DNA of 64,000 nt from Deltaproteobacteria bacterium (GCA_016235345.1 JACRLG010000002.1:96965-160964), one strand, 5' to 3'. Counted from the stretch's first letter, positions 32,491-43,068 are shown. Program-made: numbers and translations. The notes: generated by a model from the sequence alone, not told the origin.

Positions 32491-34023
32491 ATGAAATCTG
32501 AAAACCTGATAAACGACCTTCACGGGGACGAGGCAGCCAACCCGGTAATCATTTCCGGCCAGCTGCCCAAAGACGCCGAAATCAGCGGGATTCACTACTC
32601 ATCGGCAAGCGTCAGGCCCGGCGGGATATTCGTCGCCATCAAGGGAACGAAATCCGACGGCCACGATTACATAAAGGACGCCATCTCGCGCGGGGCCGTG
32701 GCCGTGGTGGCCGAGCGCAGCGTGGACACGGGCGGCGTCCCCCTGATCATAGTGCGGGATTCCAGAAGGGCCCTGGCCCGCCTTGCAACGACATTTCACG
32801 GTAACCCATCGGAATCGCTCACGATAATCGTGGCGACGGGCACCAATGGCAAGTCGACCGTTTCCTATTTCATAGAAAGCGTGCTTATTGCTGCGGGCTT
32901 TTCGGTGGGGGTTATCGGCACCGTCAATTACCGTTACGCTGGCAAGGCGGTCCCAAGCCCCATGACCACCCCGGACGCAGCCGATCTGCAGGCGCTTCTG
33001 GCCGAGATGCGCGACGGCGGCGTGACCCACGTGGTGATGGAGGTCTCCTCCCACGCCCTGGTCCAGGGCCGGACGCTTTTCTGCTCCATCGACGTGGCAG
33101 TGTTCACTAACCTGAGCCAGGACCACCTGGACTACCACAAGGACATGGAAACTTATTTCGGGGCCAAGGGCATTCTCTTCACAGAGTATCCCTCCAAAAA
33201 CGGCAATAAGACCCTGATTTCGGTGGTCAACGGCGACGACCCATACGGCCTGCGCCTGTGCGGCGCAATCAGGACCCCGCTTCTGAGGGCGGGACTGGCC
33301 AGGGAAGCCGACATAAGGGGCGCAAACGTGGTGGCCGACGATTCGGGCATCCGGGGGGACATCGAAACCCCCGCCGGGACGGTTAAGGTGAACTCCACAC
33401 TGGTCGGGATGCACAACTATTACAACGCCATGTCTGCGACTGGGGTGGGATGCGCCCTGGGCCTCGCCCCGTCGGTGATCTCGGAGGGAATCGCGGCCCT
33501 CACCCTGGTGCCGGGCCGCCTGGAGAGGGTGGAAAACGAGCTGGGACGCCATGTGTTTATCGATTACGCCCACACTCCCGATGCCCTGGAAAAGGTGCTC
33601 ACCTCCCTGAACGGCATAAAAACCGGGCGGATCATAACCGTCATGGGCTGCGGCGGAGACAGGGACCGGGCCAAGCGGCCCCTCATGGGGGCGGTGGCGG
33701 CTCTTTTGTCCGATCTTCTTGTGATTACCAGTGACAACCCCAGAACCGAGGACCCGGAAGCCATCATCGCCCAGATAATTCCCGGTGCCAGCCTCCATAA
33801 GAAGGAGCTTCCGGGCGGCGCCTTTTCCGAAACCGGCTTTCTTGTGGAGCCGGACAGGCGCCGCGCCATAGCCCTCGCCATAAGGGCAACGAGGCCCGGA
33901 GACACGGTCCTGGTGGCAGGAAAGGGTCATGAGGACTATATGATCATCGGAACCCAAAAGCGCCATTTCGACGACCGCCAGGAAGCGGCAAGGGCGCTTG
34001 CGGACCTGGGCGGAGGAAATTGA
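32491..34023 (+). CDS. murE: UDP-MurNAc-L-Ala-D-Glu:meso-DAP ligase
   Basis: The 510-residue Mur ligase has the ATP-binding T-G-T-N-G-K-S-T-V-S near 113, the central domain V-F-T-N-L-S-Q-D-H-L-D-Y-H, and the C-terminal D-N-P-R motif (S-D-N-P-R-T-E-D-P) that selects meso-diaminopimelate over lysine. This indicates a Gram-negative type A1-gamma wall. It adds the third residue of the stem peptide in the cytoplasm. Its TGA overlaps the ATG of murF by one base. Confidence 0.97.
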   Translation: MKSENLINDLHGDEAANPVIISGQLPKDAEISGIHYSSASVRPGGIFVAIKGTKSDGHDYIKDAISRGAVAVVAERSVDTGGVPLIIVRDSRRALARLATTFHGNPSESLTIIVATGTNGKSTVSYFIESVLIAAGFSVGVIGTVNYRYAGKAVPSPMTTPDAADLQALLAEMRDGGVTHVVMEVSSHALVQGRTLFCSIDVAVFTNLSQDHLDYHKDMETYFGAKGILFTEYPSKNGNKTLISVVNGDDPYGLRLCGAIRTPLLRAGLAREADIRGANVVADDSGIRGDIETPAGTVKVNSTLVGMHNYYNAMSATGVGCALGLAPSVISEGIAALTLVPGRLERVENELGRHVFIDYAHTPDALEKVLTSLNGIKTGRIITVMGCGGDRDRAKRPLMGAVAALLSDLLVITSDNPRTEDPEAIIAQIIPGASLHKKELPGGAFSETGFLVEPDRRRAIALAIRATRPGDTVLVAGKGHEDYMIIGTQKRHFDDRQEAARALADLGGGN

Positions 34024-35411
34024 TGGCCATGTGGACAAAAGCCGAAATTCTTGCCGCCATCGAGGGCAGGGTGATCAAGGAAGGGCCGGTTTCGGAATTC
34101 ACCGGAATCTGCCTGGATTCGCGCCTGGTCAGGCCCGGCGACATCTTCATCCCCATAGTGGGTGAGCGCCACGACGCCCACGCCTTCATCGCCGAAGTGG
34201 CCGCAAAGGGCGCGTCCCTGATAATCGTCGAGGAAAAACGCACTGGCGCCCTTCCCGAAGGGGTCACCATCATTGCGGTCCCGGACACGACCCTTGCGCT
34301 TGGCAGGCTTGCGGCCCATCACAGGCGGAAGATGGCGGCCAGAATACTGTGTCTTACAGGTACAAATGGCAAGACCACTACAAAGGAAATGCTTTTCCTC
34401 ATTTTCTCGGCGGTTTTCGCCACCCTTAAAACCAAGGGCAATTTCAACAACCACATTGGCCTTCCCCTGACTCTCCTGGAGCTTCGCCCGGAGCACGCAT
34501 GGGCCCTGGTGGAGGCGGGGATGAACCATCCGGGCGAGATCGCCTATCTTACGGGAATCGCAAAGCCCGACATCGGCCTTGTGAACAACGTGGGACCCGG
34601 CCACCTGGAAGGCGTGGGCAGCGTGGAGGGTGTGGCCCTGGCCAAAAAGGAGCTCATCGACGGGATGGAGTCCGGCATCGCCGTCTTAAACGCCGACGAT
34701 CCCTGGGTTTCCGCCATGGCCAAGGGTTTTCGCGGAAGGGTTATCTTCTTCGGCCTGGGTGAAAAAGCGGACGTGCGGGCCACGGACCTTGCGCTCACCG
34801 AAGAAGGCCAGACCTTCACCCTCAGGTTTCCCGAAAGCTCCGTTTCCGTGAGACTGAAGGCCTTCGGACGCCACATGGTGGAAAACGCCGCCGCCGCAGC
34901 AGCAGCCGGGTATGCGGCTGGAATCGACCCCAAGATTATCGCCGAAGCCCTGGGGAGATTTGAACCGGTGGCTGGAAGGCTCGCTCCCAAACCCCTCGAA
35001 AGCGGCGTGTACCTGCTTGATGACACCTATAACGCGAACCCAAGCAGCATGGCGGCAGCCCTTGAAACCCTGGTCTCCATCAAAAAGGATGGCCGGGCCG
35101 TGGCGATTTTGGGCGACATGTTCGAGCTTGGGGCCGATTCACGAAAAGAGCACGAGAAGCTGGGTCGGCTGGTCGCAAGGCTTGGGATCGACCTGGTTTT
35201 CGTGGCCGGTGAAAACGCCCGCCACGTGGTTGCTGGCGCGGTGGGTGCCGGGATGGATGAGAAGAGAATCATGGCCTCGGACCGGGAGGGCATAAGCGCC
35301 GCTGCGGGCAGGGCTTTAAGGCCCGGAGACCGGGTTCTCGTGAAGGGCTCGCGGGGCATGGCCATGGAAAAGGTTCTCGAGTATCTGGCGCAGGCTGATT
35401 CTGCCCGCTGA
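34023..35411 (+). CDS. murF: UDP-MurNAc-tripeptide:D-Ala-D-Ala ligase
   Basis: The 462-residue protein has the three Mur-ligase domains, with L-T-G-T-N-G-K-T-T-T-K-E near 112 binding ATP, N-F-N-N-H-I-G-L-P-L-T-L-L near 138 and the C-terminal D-D-T-Y-N-A-N-P-S-S-M near 337. It adds D-Ala-D-Ala to make UDP-MurNAc-pentapeptide. The first ATG (34023) overlaps the murE stop; GGAGGA lies just upstream and might favour the ATG at 34029. After it come repeat R4 and then mraY. Confidence 0.96.
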   Translation: MAMWTKAEILAAIEGRVIKEGPVSEFTGICLDSRLVRPGDIFIPIVGERHDAHAFIAEVAAKGASLIIVEEKRTGALPEGVTIIAVPDTTLALGRLAAHHRRKMAARILCLTGTNGKTTTKEMLFLIFSAVFATLKTKGNFNNHIGLPLTLLELRPEHAWALVEAGMNHPGEIAYLTGIAKPDIGLVNNVGPGHLEGVGSVEGVALAKKELIDGMESGIAVLNADDPWVSAMAKGFRGRVIFFGLGEKADVRATDLALTEEGQTFTLRFPESSVSVRLKAFGRHMVENAAAAAAAGYAAGIDPKIIAEALGRFEPVAGRLAPKPLESGVYLLDDTYNANPSSMAAALETLVSIKKDGRAVAILGDMFELGADSRKEHEKLGRLVARLGIDLVFVAGENARHVVAGAVGAGMDEKRIMASDREGISAAAGRALRPGDRVLVKGSRGMAMEKVLEYLAQADSAR

Positions 35412-35455
35412 AAAAGCCGGGCTTGTTTGGCAGTCAGTTGAAAATCTTAAAGTGA

Positions 35456-35580
35456 AGAGGCTGGTGAAAAACGATGAGCCGCAAGGCGTTCGAAAAGCCG
35501 ATTAGTAAACGTACCAAATGTACGTGGCGGAATCGGCTTTGAAGAACAACACTGCGGATCGCGTTTTTCGACGGCCTCTT
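35456..35580. repeat. Nested-hairpin interspersed repeat, copy R4 (core type A) inside the DCW cluster
   Basis: Arms AGAGGCTGGTGAAAAACGATGAG and GGATCGCGTTTTTCGACGGCCTCTT are inverted; inside them AAAGCCGATT pairs with AATCGGCTTT and CGTAC with GTACG. It fills the only long gap between murF and mraY, ending about 20 bases before the mraY start. Confidence 0.85.
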
Positions 35581-35600
35581 CCGGGGCGGGGGCACCCACC

Positions 35601-36692
35601 ATGTTTTACTACCTTCATCTGCTGGCGTCGGATGTATCGTTTTTCAGGGTATTTCAATATATTACGTTTCGTACCATATATGCAACAGTCACTGCTCTCG
35701 TCATCTCCTTCCTGCTCGGCCCTTACACCATAAGGCTTCTGCGCCGCCTGAAGGCAGGGCAGCCCATAAGGCTCGACGGCCCCGAATCCCATTACGACAA
35801 GAAAAACACCCCCACCATGGGCGGGGTTCTCATTCTCATAGCCCTGATTCCGGCCACCCTTTTATGGGCTGACCTGGCCAGCATCCACGTCTGGGTGGTG
35901 CTTTCGGTCACCATAGGAAGCGGCCTTGTGGGCTTCGTGGACGACTACAAAAAGGTGAGCAAAAAAGACCCCAAGGGCCTTCCCGGAAAACAGAAGCTCC
36001 TGTTCCAGTCTTTGGTGGCAGCCGCCGCCTGCACGGCCCTTGTAACGCACCCCGGTTTCGACACGCATCTCAACGTCCCGTTTTTCAAGGCCTTCCGCCC
36101 GGACCTCGGATGGCTCTACGTGCTGTTCGGAATGCTGGTGATAGTGGGTGCGTCCAATGCGGTAAACCTGACCGACGGCCTCGACGGCCTGGCCATCGTG
36201 CCAGTCGCCGTAACTGCGGGCACCTATCTATTATTCGCCTACGTTGCGGGCAACATCAAGTTCGCCACCTATCTCCAGGTTCCCCACGTTACCGGGGCGG
36301 GCGAAGTGGCTGTTTTCTGCGGGGCCCTCGTGGGGGCCTCCCTGGGCTTTCTCTGGTACAACTGCCATCCTGCGCAGATGTTCATGGGCGACGTCGGCTC
36401 ACTGGCCCTGGGCGGGGCCCTGGGGAGCGTCGCAGTCACCACAAAGCAGGAACTCACCCTGGTGATCGTAGGGGGCCTCTTTGTTGCCGAAGCCGTTAGC
36501 GTAATGATTCAGACCGGGTGGTTCAAATATACCAGAATCCGTTTCGGAACGGGTAGAAGAATTTTTAGAATGGCCCCCATGCATCATCATTTCGAAAAAA
36601 TGGGCTGGCCCGAAACCAAGGTTACGGTCCGCTTCTGGATCATAGCCGTTCTTTTGGCGCTTCTGTCCCTCAGCACCCTGAAATTGAGGTAA
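35601..36692 (+). CDS. mraY: Phospho-MurNAc-pentapeptide translocase
   Basis: The 363-residue protein has ten membrane helices and the MraY signatures: [17 protein letters not shown] near 54-70, D-D-Y-K-K-V near 113, [13 protein letters not shown] near 183, and [13 protein letters not shown] near 258. The aspartates in these are the catalytic ones. It also has the late M-H-H-H-F-E motif. It transfers phospho-MurNAc-pentapeptide to undecaprenyl phosphate (lipid I). The gene is 4 bases from murD. Confidence 0.97.
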   Translation: MFYYLHLLASDVSFFRVFQYITFRTIYATVTALVISFLLGPYTIRLLRRLKAGQPIRLDGPESHYDKKNTPTMGGVLILIALIPATLLWADLASIHVWVVLSVTIGSGLVGFVDDYKKVSKKDPKGLPGKQKLLFQSLVAAAACTALVTHPGFDTHLNVPFFKAFRPDLGWLYVLFGMLVIVGASNAVNLTDGLDGLAIVPVAVTAGTYLLFAYVAGNIKFATYLQVPHVTGAGEVAVFCGALVGASLGFLWYNCHPAQMFMGDVGSLALGGALGSVAVTTKQELTLVIVGGLFVAEAVSVMIQTGWFKYTRIRFGTGRRIFRMAPMHHHFEKMGWPETKVTVRFWIIAVLLALLSLSTLKLR

Positions 36693-36696
36693 GACC

Positions 36697-38049
36697 TTGG
36701 ACATCTTCGGAAAAAAGATACTCGTGGTGGGGCTTGCCAGAAGCGGCGACGCGGCGGCCCGTTTCTGCCTGGGGCGCGGTGCGGTGGTCACCGTGGCGGA
36801 CGCAGCGTCCTCCCCCACCCTTGCCGAAAGGGCGGAAAAACTCCGCGCCCTGGGTATCACGGTTGTTCTGGGCTCCCAGGAGGACGAGCTTTTTCACGCT
36901 GCCGATATAATCGTGTTGAGCCCCGGAGTTCCCCACACCCTGGCCCCCATCGTGGAGGCGAAAAAAAGGGGCGCTCTGGTGATGGGCGAAATGGAGCTCG
37001 CCTGCCGTTTCGTAGAGGCCGACCTGATAGCGGTTTCCGGTACGAACGGCAAGACCACATGCACGACGCTTTTGTCCAAAATGCTGGAAAAGACCTTCGC
37101 CAACGTGCTTTTGGGCGGCAACATCGGCGACCCCCTTATCGGCTACGCGGACCGGAGCGAGAAGGCCGACTGCGCGGCTGTGGAGGTGTCGAGTTTTCAG
37201 CTCGACACCATAATCGACTTTCACCCCCTTGTGTCGATTCTCCTGAACGTGACGGACGATCACCAGGACCGCTATTCCGGCATGAAAGATTACGCGGCCT
37301 CCAAGGAAAGGCTCTTTCTCAACCAGACCGAAAACGATTTCGCCGTGTTGAACGGCAAGGACGGCTACATAAGGGAAATGGCCCCAAGGATCAAGGCGAA
37401 GAAGTTTTTCTTCGCGGGCCGTCGGGAAAACGAGGCCGGGGCGGACATCCACAGGGACCGCATCGAATTTTTCCTTCCGGGAGGCGCGAACTGGACGCTC
37501 TCGCTGGAAAAGATGAGCCTCGCGGGCGAACACAACCGGGAAAACGTGGCGGCGGCGGCCCTTGGGGCCTATCTTGCGGGCGCGAAAGCCCAGGGCATCC
37601 AGGCCGCCCTGGACGAGTTCACGGGCCTGGCCCACCGCCTGGAATTCGTGGCCGAAATCAACGGCGTCCGCTACTACGATGACAGCAAGGGAACCAACGT
37701 GGACGCGGTTCTCCGCGCCCTGGAGGGCTTCGACGAGCCCCTGGTGCTCATAATGGGGGGGCGCGACAAGGCCAGCGATTTCACCGTGCTAAGGGACATG
37801 GTCCAAAAAAAGGTGAAGCTCCTGATTCTCGCCGGGGAGGCCGGGCCGGTCATCGGCAAGGCCCTTTCGGGAACCACCGCCATAGAGACCGCGCCGAACG
37901 TGCCGGAGGCAGTGAGGATGGCGGCGCGGGCAGCAAAACCGGGCTGGGTGGTGCTCCTGTCTCCTGGATGCGCCAGCTTCGACGCCTACAACTCCTACGC
38001 GGAAAGAGGGAGGGACTTCTGCCGGGCCGTGCGCAGCCTGGTTCAATAG
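36697..38049 (+). CDS. murD: UDP-MurNAc-L-Ala:D-Glu ligase
   Basis: The 450-residue Mur ligase starts at a TTG preceded by AGGTAAG. Its N-terminal domain begins I-L-V-V-G-L-A-R-S-G, the ATP loop S-G-T-N-G-K-T-T-C-T is near 113, and the central domain has L-N-V-T-D-D-H-Q-D-R. The C-terminal domain has Y-Y-D-D-S-K-G-T-N near 326 and L-L-S-P-G-C-A-S-F-D near 425, both diagnostic for MurD. It adds D-glutamate to UDP-MurNAc-L-Ala. Confidence 0.97.
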   Translation: MDIFGKKILVVGLARSGDAAARFCLGRGAVVTVADAASSPTLAERAEKLRALGITVVLGSQEDELFHAADIIVLSPGVPHTLAPIVEAKKRGALVMGEMELACRFVEADLIAVSGTNGKTTCTTLLSKMLEKTFANVLLGGNIGDPLIGYADRSEKADCAAVEVSSFQLDTIIDFHPLVSILLNVTDDHQDRYSGMKDYAASKERLFLNQTENDFAVLNGKDGYIREMAPRIKAKKFFFAGRRENEAGADIHRDRIEFFLPGGANWTLSLEKMSLAGEHNRENVAAAALGAYLAGAKAQGIQAALDEFTGLAHRLEFVAEINGVRYYDDSKGTNVDAVLRALEGFDEPLVLIMGGRDKASDFTVLRDMVQKKVKLLILAGEAGPVIGKALSGTTAIETAPNVPEAVRMAARAAKPGWVVLLSPGCASFDAYNSYAERGRDFCRAVRSLVQ

Positions 38050-38122
38050 ATAGAAACTGTGGATATTATAGGTTTCAAATCAGTCGGCCTTTTAACAACA
38101 CGTTGAAAAAGGCTGGATATGA

Positions 38123-38178
38123 AGCCTGTCCAAAAACGATGAAGCACGACACAGCAATTCGCGTTTTTAGACAGGCTG
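38123..38178. repeat. Nested-hairpin interspersed repeat, copy R5 (coreless)
   Basis: AGCCTGTCCAAAAACGATGA and TTCGCGTTTTTAGACAGGCT are inverted with only about 15 bases between. The upstream ACGTTGAAAAAGGCTGGATATGA is shared with copies R6 and R7. It lies between murD and ftsW. Confidence 0.85.
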
Positions 38179-38257
38179 ATAAGGACCGGCTGAAACGTCC
38201 TCAGGAACATAGTCAACAGAATAAGGAACAGCGTTTCACTGAAAAGGACATGGGGCA

Positions 38258-39466
38258 ATGAGAGGCAAGGGCGGGGCGACAGGAAAAAGGGTATCCACCA
38301 GGGGTCTGGACGTGGCTCTCGTGGTGGGGGTAATGGGCCTGGCGGGAATCGGCCTGGCGATGGTCTACAGCGCAAGCACTGCTTGGGCTCTTAAAATGCA
38401 CGGCGCGGAAACATATTTCATAAAAAGGCAGATAGTCTACTTTCTTGCAGGAATTACGGCTTTCTACGTGGCCTACAGGATTCCCTACCAGATATACCGG
38501 AGCCTGGCCTACCCTCTTCTGGCCCTTACGGGCCTGCTTCTGATTTTGGTGCATGTTCCGGGCATAGGGCACTCCGCAGGCGGCGCGACCAGATGGATAA
38601 AGCTTCCGGGAATGATGTTCCAGCCTTCTGAACTGGCCCGTATAGCGATAGTGGTCTACTACGCCTATTCCATGACCAAGAAGCAGAAGGTGATGCAGAA
38701 TTTCTACCTGGGAATCCTGCCCCACATCCTGGTCACGGGCCTTTTGTGCGGGCTTTTGCTCACACAGCCCGACTTCGGCTCCTCGGTTCTTCTTGTGGGC
38801 GTAAGCGGCCTGATGCTCTTCATCGGCGGGGCAAGGACCTCCACCCTTTTGTTCATGGGAAGCTACGCCTTTGTCCTGGGCCTGTCCCTCATCATGGGCT
38901 CCGAGTACAGGTCTGAAAGGTTTCTGGCCTTTCTGAATCCCTGGCTCTACGAAAACGACCAGGGCTACCAGATATGCCACTCCCTCATGGCCTTCGGCAC
39001 GGGCGGGGTCAACGGGTCCGGGTTCGGCGACAGCATCCAGAAGCTGCTTTACCTTCCGGAACCCCACACGGATTTCATTTTCTCAATAATCGGCGAAGAG
39101 GCTGGTTTGAGGGGCGTCGTATTCGTGGTGGGCCTCTACGGGCTGGTCCTGTGGAGGGGCATCGATATCTCCCGCAGGTCGAACACCATGTTCGGCTCTT
39201 ACCTGGCCATGGGCATAACCGCCGGAATCGGGATGCAGGCTTTTGTAAACATGGGCGTCGCCATGAGCCTTCTTCCGGCCAAGGGGCTCACCCTGCCCTT
39301 TTTGAGCTACGGCGGAAGCTCGCTTCTTCTGAACATGGCGGCAGTGGGCATTCTCTGCAACATAGGCGCAAAACGCCGCCCCAGGCTGGCGGCGGCAAAA
39401 TCGCCATCAAGGGCCGAGGCGAACAGCCGCATCGGGAGAATGCCGTGGCCAAGCCCAGCCATGTAG
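38258..39466 (+). CDS. ftsW: Peptidoglycan glycosyltransferase FtsW
   Basis: The 402-residue SEDS protein has ten membrane helices. It begins L-D-V-A-L-V-V-G-V-M-G-L-A-G-I-G and has the early M-V-Y-S-A-S motif, W-I-K-L-P-G-M-M-F-Q-P-S-E-L-A near 115, P-H-T-D-F-I-F-S-I-I-G-E-E-A-G near 270, and P-F-L-S-Y-G-G-S-S near 350. It polymerises septal glycan strands from lipid II with FtsI. Its last 22 bases overlap murG. Its tail is rich in Arg and Ala. Confidence 0.96.
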   Translation: MRGKGGATGKRVSTRGLDVALVVGVMGLAGIGLAMVYSASTAWALKMHGAETYFIKRQIVYFLAGITAFYVAYRIPYQIYRSLAYPLLALTGLLLILVHVPGIGHSAGGATRWIKLPGMMFQPSELARIAIVVYYAYSMTKKQKVMQNFYLGILPHILVTGLLCGLLLTQPDFGSSVLLVGVSGLMLFIGGARTSTLLFMGSYAFVLGLSLIMGSEYRSERFLAFLNPWLYENDQGYQICHSLMAFGTGGVNGSGFGDSIQKLLYLPEPHTDFIFSIIGEEAGLRGVVFVVGLYGLVLWRGIDISRRSNTMFGSYLAMGITAGIGMQAFVNMGVAMSLLPAKGLTLPFLSYGGSSLLLNMAAVGILCNIGAKRRPRLAAAKSPSRAEANSRIGRMPWPSPAM

Positions 39467-40569
39467 GAATCATCATCGCGGGCGGCGGAACCGGGGGACA
39501 CCTGTTCCCCGGCATCGCCGTTGCCCAGGCCGCGAAAAGGCTCGATCCCGGCGTGCGGGTGCTTTTCGTTGGCACGGACAAGCCCTTTGAAAGGGACGCA
39601 ACCCAAAGGGCCGGGTTTGAGCACAAAAGCATAGCTGTGGAAGGACTCAAACGCAGGAGCCTTTGGAACAAGCTGATCGCCCTGGTGAAACTCGTCGGGG
39701 CGATTTTCACGTCTTTCGGAATTATCTGGAAATTTTCGCCTGACATCATTCTCGGAGTCGGTGGCTACGCTTCCGCCCCCTGCCTTCTGGCCGGATTCCT
39801 TATGGGGAAGAAACTTGCCATCCAGGAACAGAACGTGGCCCCCGGAATCACCAACAAGATTCTTGGGCGTCTTGTCGGCAGGATTTACGCCTCCTTTAAT
39901 GAGAGCGGGCAGTTTTTTCCCGGCTCGAAAATCCTGGTGACCGGAAACCCGGTGCGCCTGTCCTTCATGGACGGATTGAGCGGTGAAAAGGCCCCTGAGC
40001 GCACCGCTGCCCCGGCCTTCACCGTTCTCATCACGGGAGGAAGCCAGGGCGCGCACGGCATGAACGTTGCCGTTTCCGAGGCCCTGAAAACCGAGGCGTT
40101 GAGGCTTGCGGGAATCTCTTTCATCCACCAGACCGGGGAAGCCGACCTTGCCATGATGGAAGAGGCCTATCGGGATTGGGGCGGCAGGTACGTGGTGCAG
40201 GCCTTTTTTCACGACATGGACAGGCGCTACGCGGCGACCGATCTGGTGGTCTGCCGGGCCGGGGCCACCACGGTGGCGGAACTGACGGCCCTGGGGAAGC
40301 CCGCTGTTTTCGTGCCCTTTCCCTTTGCCGCCGACAACCACCAGGAAAAGAACGCAAGGGCCCTTGAGGCGTCCGGCGCGGCAAGGGTGATAATTCAGAA
40401 GGACCTTTCGGGAAAGGTCTTCGCCGACACGGTGATCGAACTTTCCGAGAATCCTTCAGCCCTCAGGGAAATGGCCGAGGCCTCCAAAAGGCTCGGAAGG
40501 CCAAGGGCCGCAATGGACATAGCCGCCGACATGGCGGCCTGGATTTCCGGGCCGGAGAAGCCTCTATAG
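39445..40569 (+). CDS. murG: UDP-GlcNAc:lipid I N-acetylglucosaminyltransferase
   Basis: The open frame runs from 38974, but the protein begins at the GTG at 39445 (GGGAGA upstream), giving 374 residues. The GT28 signature [10 protein letters not shown] is near 13-22, with V-G-T-D and [10 protein letters not shown] in the N-terminal domain. The C-terminal domain has [18 protein letters not shown] and D-N-H-Q-E-K-N-A for UDP-GlcNAc binding. It makes lipid II on the inner face of the membrane. Start coupling to ftsW fits tight co-expression. Confidence 0.95.
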   Translation: MAKPSHVGIIIAGGGTGGHLFPGIAVAQAAKRLDPGVRVLFVGTDKPFERDATQRAGFEHKSIAVEGLKRRSLWNKLIALVKLVGAIFTSFGIIWKFSPDIILGVGGYASAPCLLAGFLMGKKLAIQEQNVAPGITNKILGRLVGRIYASFNESGQFFPGSKILVTGNPVRLSFMDGLSGEKAPERTAAPAFTVLITGGSQGAHGMNVAVSEALKTEALRLAGISFIHQTGEADLAMMEEAYRDWGGRYVVQAFFHDMDRRYAATDLVVCRAGATTVAELTALGKPAVFVPFPFAADNHQEKNARALEASGAARVIIQKDLSGKVFADTVIELSENPSALREMAEASKRLGRPRAAMDIAADMAAWISGPEKPL

Positions 40570-40657
40570 AATTCAAGGCTCCGCCGGAAGGCGGGGTCCG
40601 GGGCGCCTCAAGCGCGCTAAGCAGCCGTTGCAACGGAAAGCCACGGGAGGGAAAAGC

Positions 40658-42028
40658 ATGTACCGGAAAAAGTATCACATCCACTTCGTGGGCATCGGCG
40701 GCATCGGCATGAGCGGCATAAGCGAGGTGCTTTTAAGCAAGGGCTACCTGGTGTCGGGAAGCGATCTCAAGTCGAGCGACATCACCCGCAGGCTGGCCGC
40801 CCTGGGCGGAATCATCCATGAGGGCCACTTTGCGGAGCACGCCACGGGGGCCGACGTTGTGGTGGTGTCCTCGGCGGTTGCCCCGAACAACCCGGAAGTG
40901 GTGGCGGCCAGGAACGCGGGCATCCCCGTTATCGCCAGGGCCGAGATGCTGGCCGAACTCATGCGGCTCCAGTTCTCCGTAGCGGTGGCCGGTTCACACG
41001 GGAAGACCACGACTACCAGCATGGTGGCCACGGTGCTGGCTGCGGGCGGCCTCGACCCCACGGTGGTGGTGGGGGGAAAGGTCAAGGCCCTGGGCACCAA
41101 CGCGGTGCTTGGCCAGGGCGACTACATCGTGGCCGGGGCCGACGAGAGCGACGGCTCCTTTCTGAAAATGAGCCCAACCATAGCGGTTGTCACCAACATC
41201 GACCGCGAACACATGGATTTCTACGCCGACCTGGACGAGATCAAGGACTGCTTCGCCCGTTTCCTGGAGCGCCTGCCCTTCTACGGCCTTGCCGTGCTCT
41301 GCCTGGACTGCCCGTCGGTCCAGGACATCATCCCCACGGTCAAAAGGCGCATGGTGACCTACGGATTTTCGCCCCAGGCCGATTTCTCGGCCCTGGACGT
41401 GCGTTCATCGGGAGGGGGCAGCGTCTTTGCGGTGTCCCACAAGCAGGAGCTTTTGGGCGAAATCACCCTTGGCGTGCCGGGCCGCCACAACGTTTCCAAC
41501 GCCCTTGCGGCGGTGGCCGTGGGCCTTGAGCTTTCGGTGGATTTCAAAACCATAGCCGAGGCCCTTTCCGGGTTCCAGGGCGTGGGCCGCAGGCTGGAGC
41601 TTAAAGGCGAGCGCAACGGTGTGATGGTGATAGACGATTACGGCCATCATCCCACCGAAATTGCCGCCACCTTCGCGGCCATACGCGACGCGTGGCCCAG
41701 GCGGCGGCTGGTGGTGGTTTTCCAGCCCCACCGGTACTCGCGCACCAAGGCCCTTTTCGAGGACTTCTCGCGGGCCTTCTACATGGCGGACAAGCTTATA
41801 ATGCTGCCCATTTACGCGGCTTCCGAAAAGCCGATGGAAGGCGTGGACTCGAGAAACCTCTGCGCCAGCATAACCCGCCACGGCCACAAGAGCGCTGTTG
41901 CGGTGTCCGGCAAGAACGAGGCCATAGACATCCTTTGCGCGGAAACCAGGGCGGGCGACATGGTGCTCACCCTGGGAGCGGGCGACGTTTGGCAGGTGGG
42001 CGCGGCCTTTCTGGAAGCAGGGGACTAG
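40658..42028 (+). CDS. murC: UDP-MurNAc:L-alanine ligase
   Basis: The 456-residue Mur ligase has [12 protein letters not shown] at 6-17, the ATP loop G-S-H-G-K-T-T-T-T near 113, and D-E-S-D-G-S-F near 170. The central domain has [10 protein letters not shown], and the C-terminal [13 protein letters not shown] near 330 is unique to MurC. GGGAGGG precedes the ATG. It adds the first stem residue to UDP-MurNAc and lies 4 bases before murB. Confidence 0.97.
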   Translation: MYRKKYHIHFVGIGGIGMSGISEVLLSKGYLVSGSDLKSSDITRRLAALGGIIHEGHFAEHATGADVVVVSSAVAPNNPEVVAARNAGIPVIARAEMLAELMRLQFSVAVAGSHGKTTTTSMVATVLAAGGLDPTVVVGGKVKALGTNAVLGQGDYIVAGADESDGSFLKMSPTIAVVTNIDREHMDFYADLDEIKDCFARFLERLPFYGLAVLCLDCPSVQDIIPTVKRRMVTYGFSPQADFSALDVRSSGGGSVFAVSHKQELLGEITLGVPGRHNVSNALAAVAVGLELSVDFKTIAEALSGFQGVGRRLELKGERNGVMVIDDYGHHPTEIAATFAAIRDAWPRRRLVVVFQPHRYSRTKALFEDFSRAFYMADKLIMLPIYAASEKPMEGVDSRNLCASITRHGHKSAVAVSGKNEAIDILCAETRAGDMVLTLGAGDVWQVGAAFLEAGD

Positions 42029-42032
42029 GCCC

Positions 42033-42980
42033 GTGGCGATACCCGGCGACTTCCGCGACTGGCTCTCGGAGCGATTCGGGCCTTGCGCCCGATTCGGCGA
42101 GCCCATGAGCCGCCACACGAGCCTTGGCGTGGGAGGCCCTGCGGAAGCCTGGATTTCGGTGCCGGACCTTCCGGGACTTATCGAGCTTGTTTCAAAAATG
42201 CGGCAGGCGGGCCTTTCCTGGCGCATAACCGGCAGGGGCACCAACCTCTGGGTGAGGGACGAGGGGCTTTCCGGGGTGGTGATGACCCTGGGAAAGGGCT
42301 TCACCGGCATCGGCCTTATCGGCGAAGACAGCGGCCTAATCCTGGTTAGGGCCGGGGCCGGGGCCTCACTTTCGGCCCTTTGCCGCTTCGCCATAAAGCA
42401 CGGCTTTTCCGGTATGAACTTCGCGGTGGGCATACCCGGATCGGTGGGCGGGGCGGTTTCCGGAAACGCCGGAACAGCGGCGGGCTGCGTGGCGGACAGG
42501 ATCACGGGCCTCGAAATCATTACGCCTGACGCCGCCCCAAGGCGCATTGACAGGAATGACCTCGATTTTTCGTACAGAAGCCTTGCCCGCGCAGCCGAAT
42601 TCTTCGGCTCCCCCGAAAGGCCCTCCATCATAACCGGGGCCATTTTCGCCCTTAAGCCCGGAAACGGCGATGAAATCGCAGCCGAGGCCGAGGCCCTGGC
42701 GGCCCGGAGAAAGGCCAGCCAGCCCTGGGGAGTGAAAAGCGCGGGCTGCTTTTTCAAAAATCCGAAAGGCGCGAGCGCGGGCCAGCTTATAGACAAGGCG
42801 GGCCTGAAGGGCCTTCGGGTGAATGATGCCCTGGTGTCGCCCGTTCACGCGAACTTTCTGGTCAACGCGGGCCACGCCTCGTCATCGGATTTTCTGGCCC
42901 TGGTGGAGATGGTCAAAGGCGAGGTGAAAAAAACCTTCGGAGTTGAACTGGAACTTGAAGTGATCACGCCCGGCGACTGA
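42033..42980 (+). CDS. murB: UDP-N-acetylenolpyruvoylglucosamine reductase
   Basis: The 315-residue flavoenzyme starts at GTG. It has H-T-S-L-G-V-G-G-P-A near 29, the FAD loops W-R-I-T-G-R-G-T-N and G-I-P-G-S-V-G-G-A-V near 137, and the catalytic serine segment S-A-G-C-F-F-K-N-P near 237. The end V-N-A-G-H-A-S and the final Glu-containing helix (L-E-L-E-V) are as in type IIa MurB. It reduces UDP-GlcNAc-enolpyruvate to UDP-MurNAc. Many clusters carry ddl directly after it; here ftsQ follows after 88 bases. Confidence 0.95.
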   Translation: MAIPGDFRDWLSERFGPCARFGEPMSRHTSLGVGGPAEAWISVPDLPGLIELVSKMRQAGLSWRITGRGTNLWVRDEGLSGVVMTLGKGFTGIGLIGEDSGLILVRAGAGASLSALCRFAIKHGFSGMNFAVGIPGSVGGAVSGNAGTAAGCVADRITGLEIITPDAAPRRIDRNDLDFSYRSLARAAEFFGSPERPSIITGAIFALKPGNGDEIAAEAEALAARRKASQPWGVKSAGCFFKNPKGASAGQLIDKAGLKGLRVNDALVSPVHANFLVNAGHASSSDFLALVEMVKGEVKKTFGVELELEVITPGD

Positions 42981-43068
42981 GAAGCCAAAGGCCCGACTGG
43001 CGGGGCGGAATCCGTTTTCAAACGACAATTTCAAACAAAAATATTTTTTTCAAAAGCGGGAAGCGGCA

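Noticed and set aside
32599-34038. 479-residue open frame antisense to murE
   Set aside because: It mirrors a clear MurE, is His/Gly-rich in the way of antisense of high-GC genes, and shows no recognisable motif.
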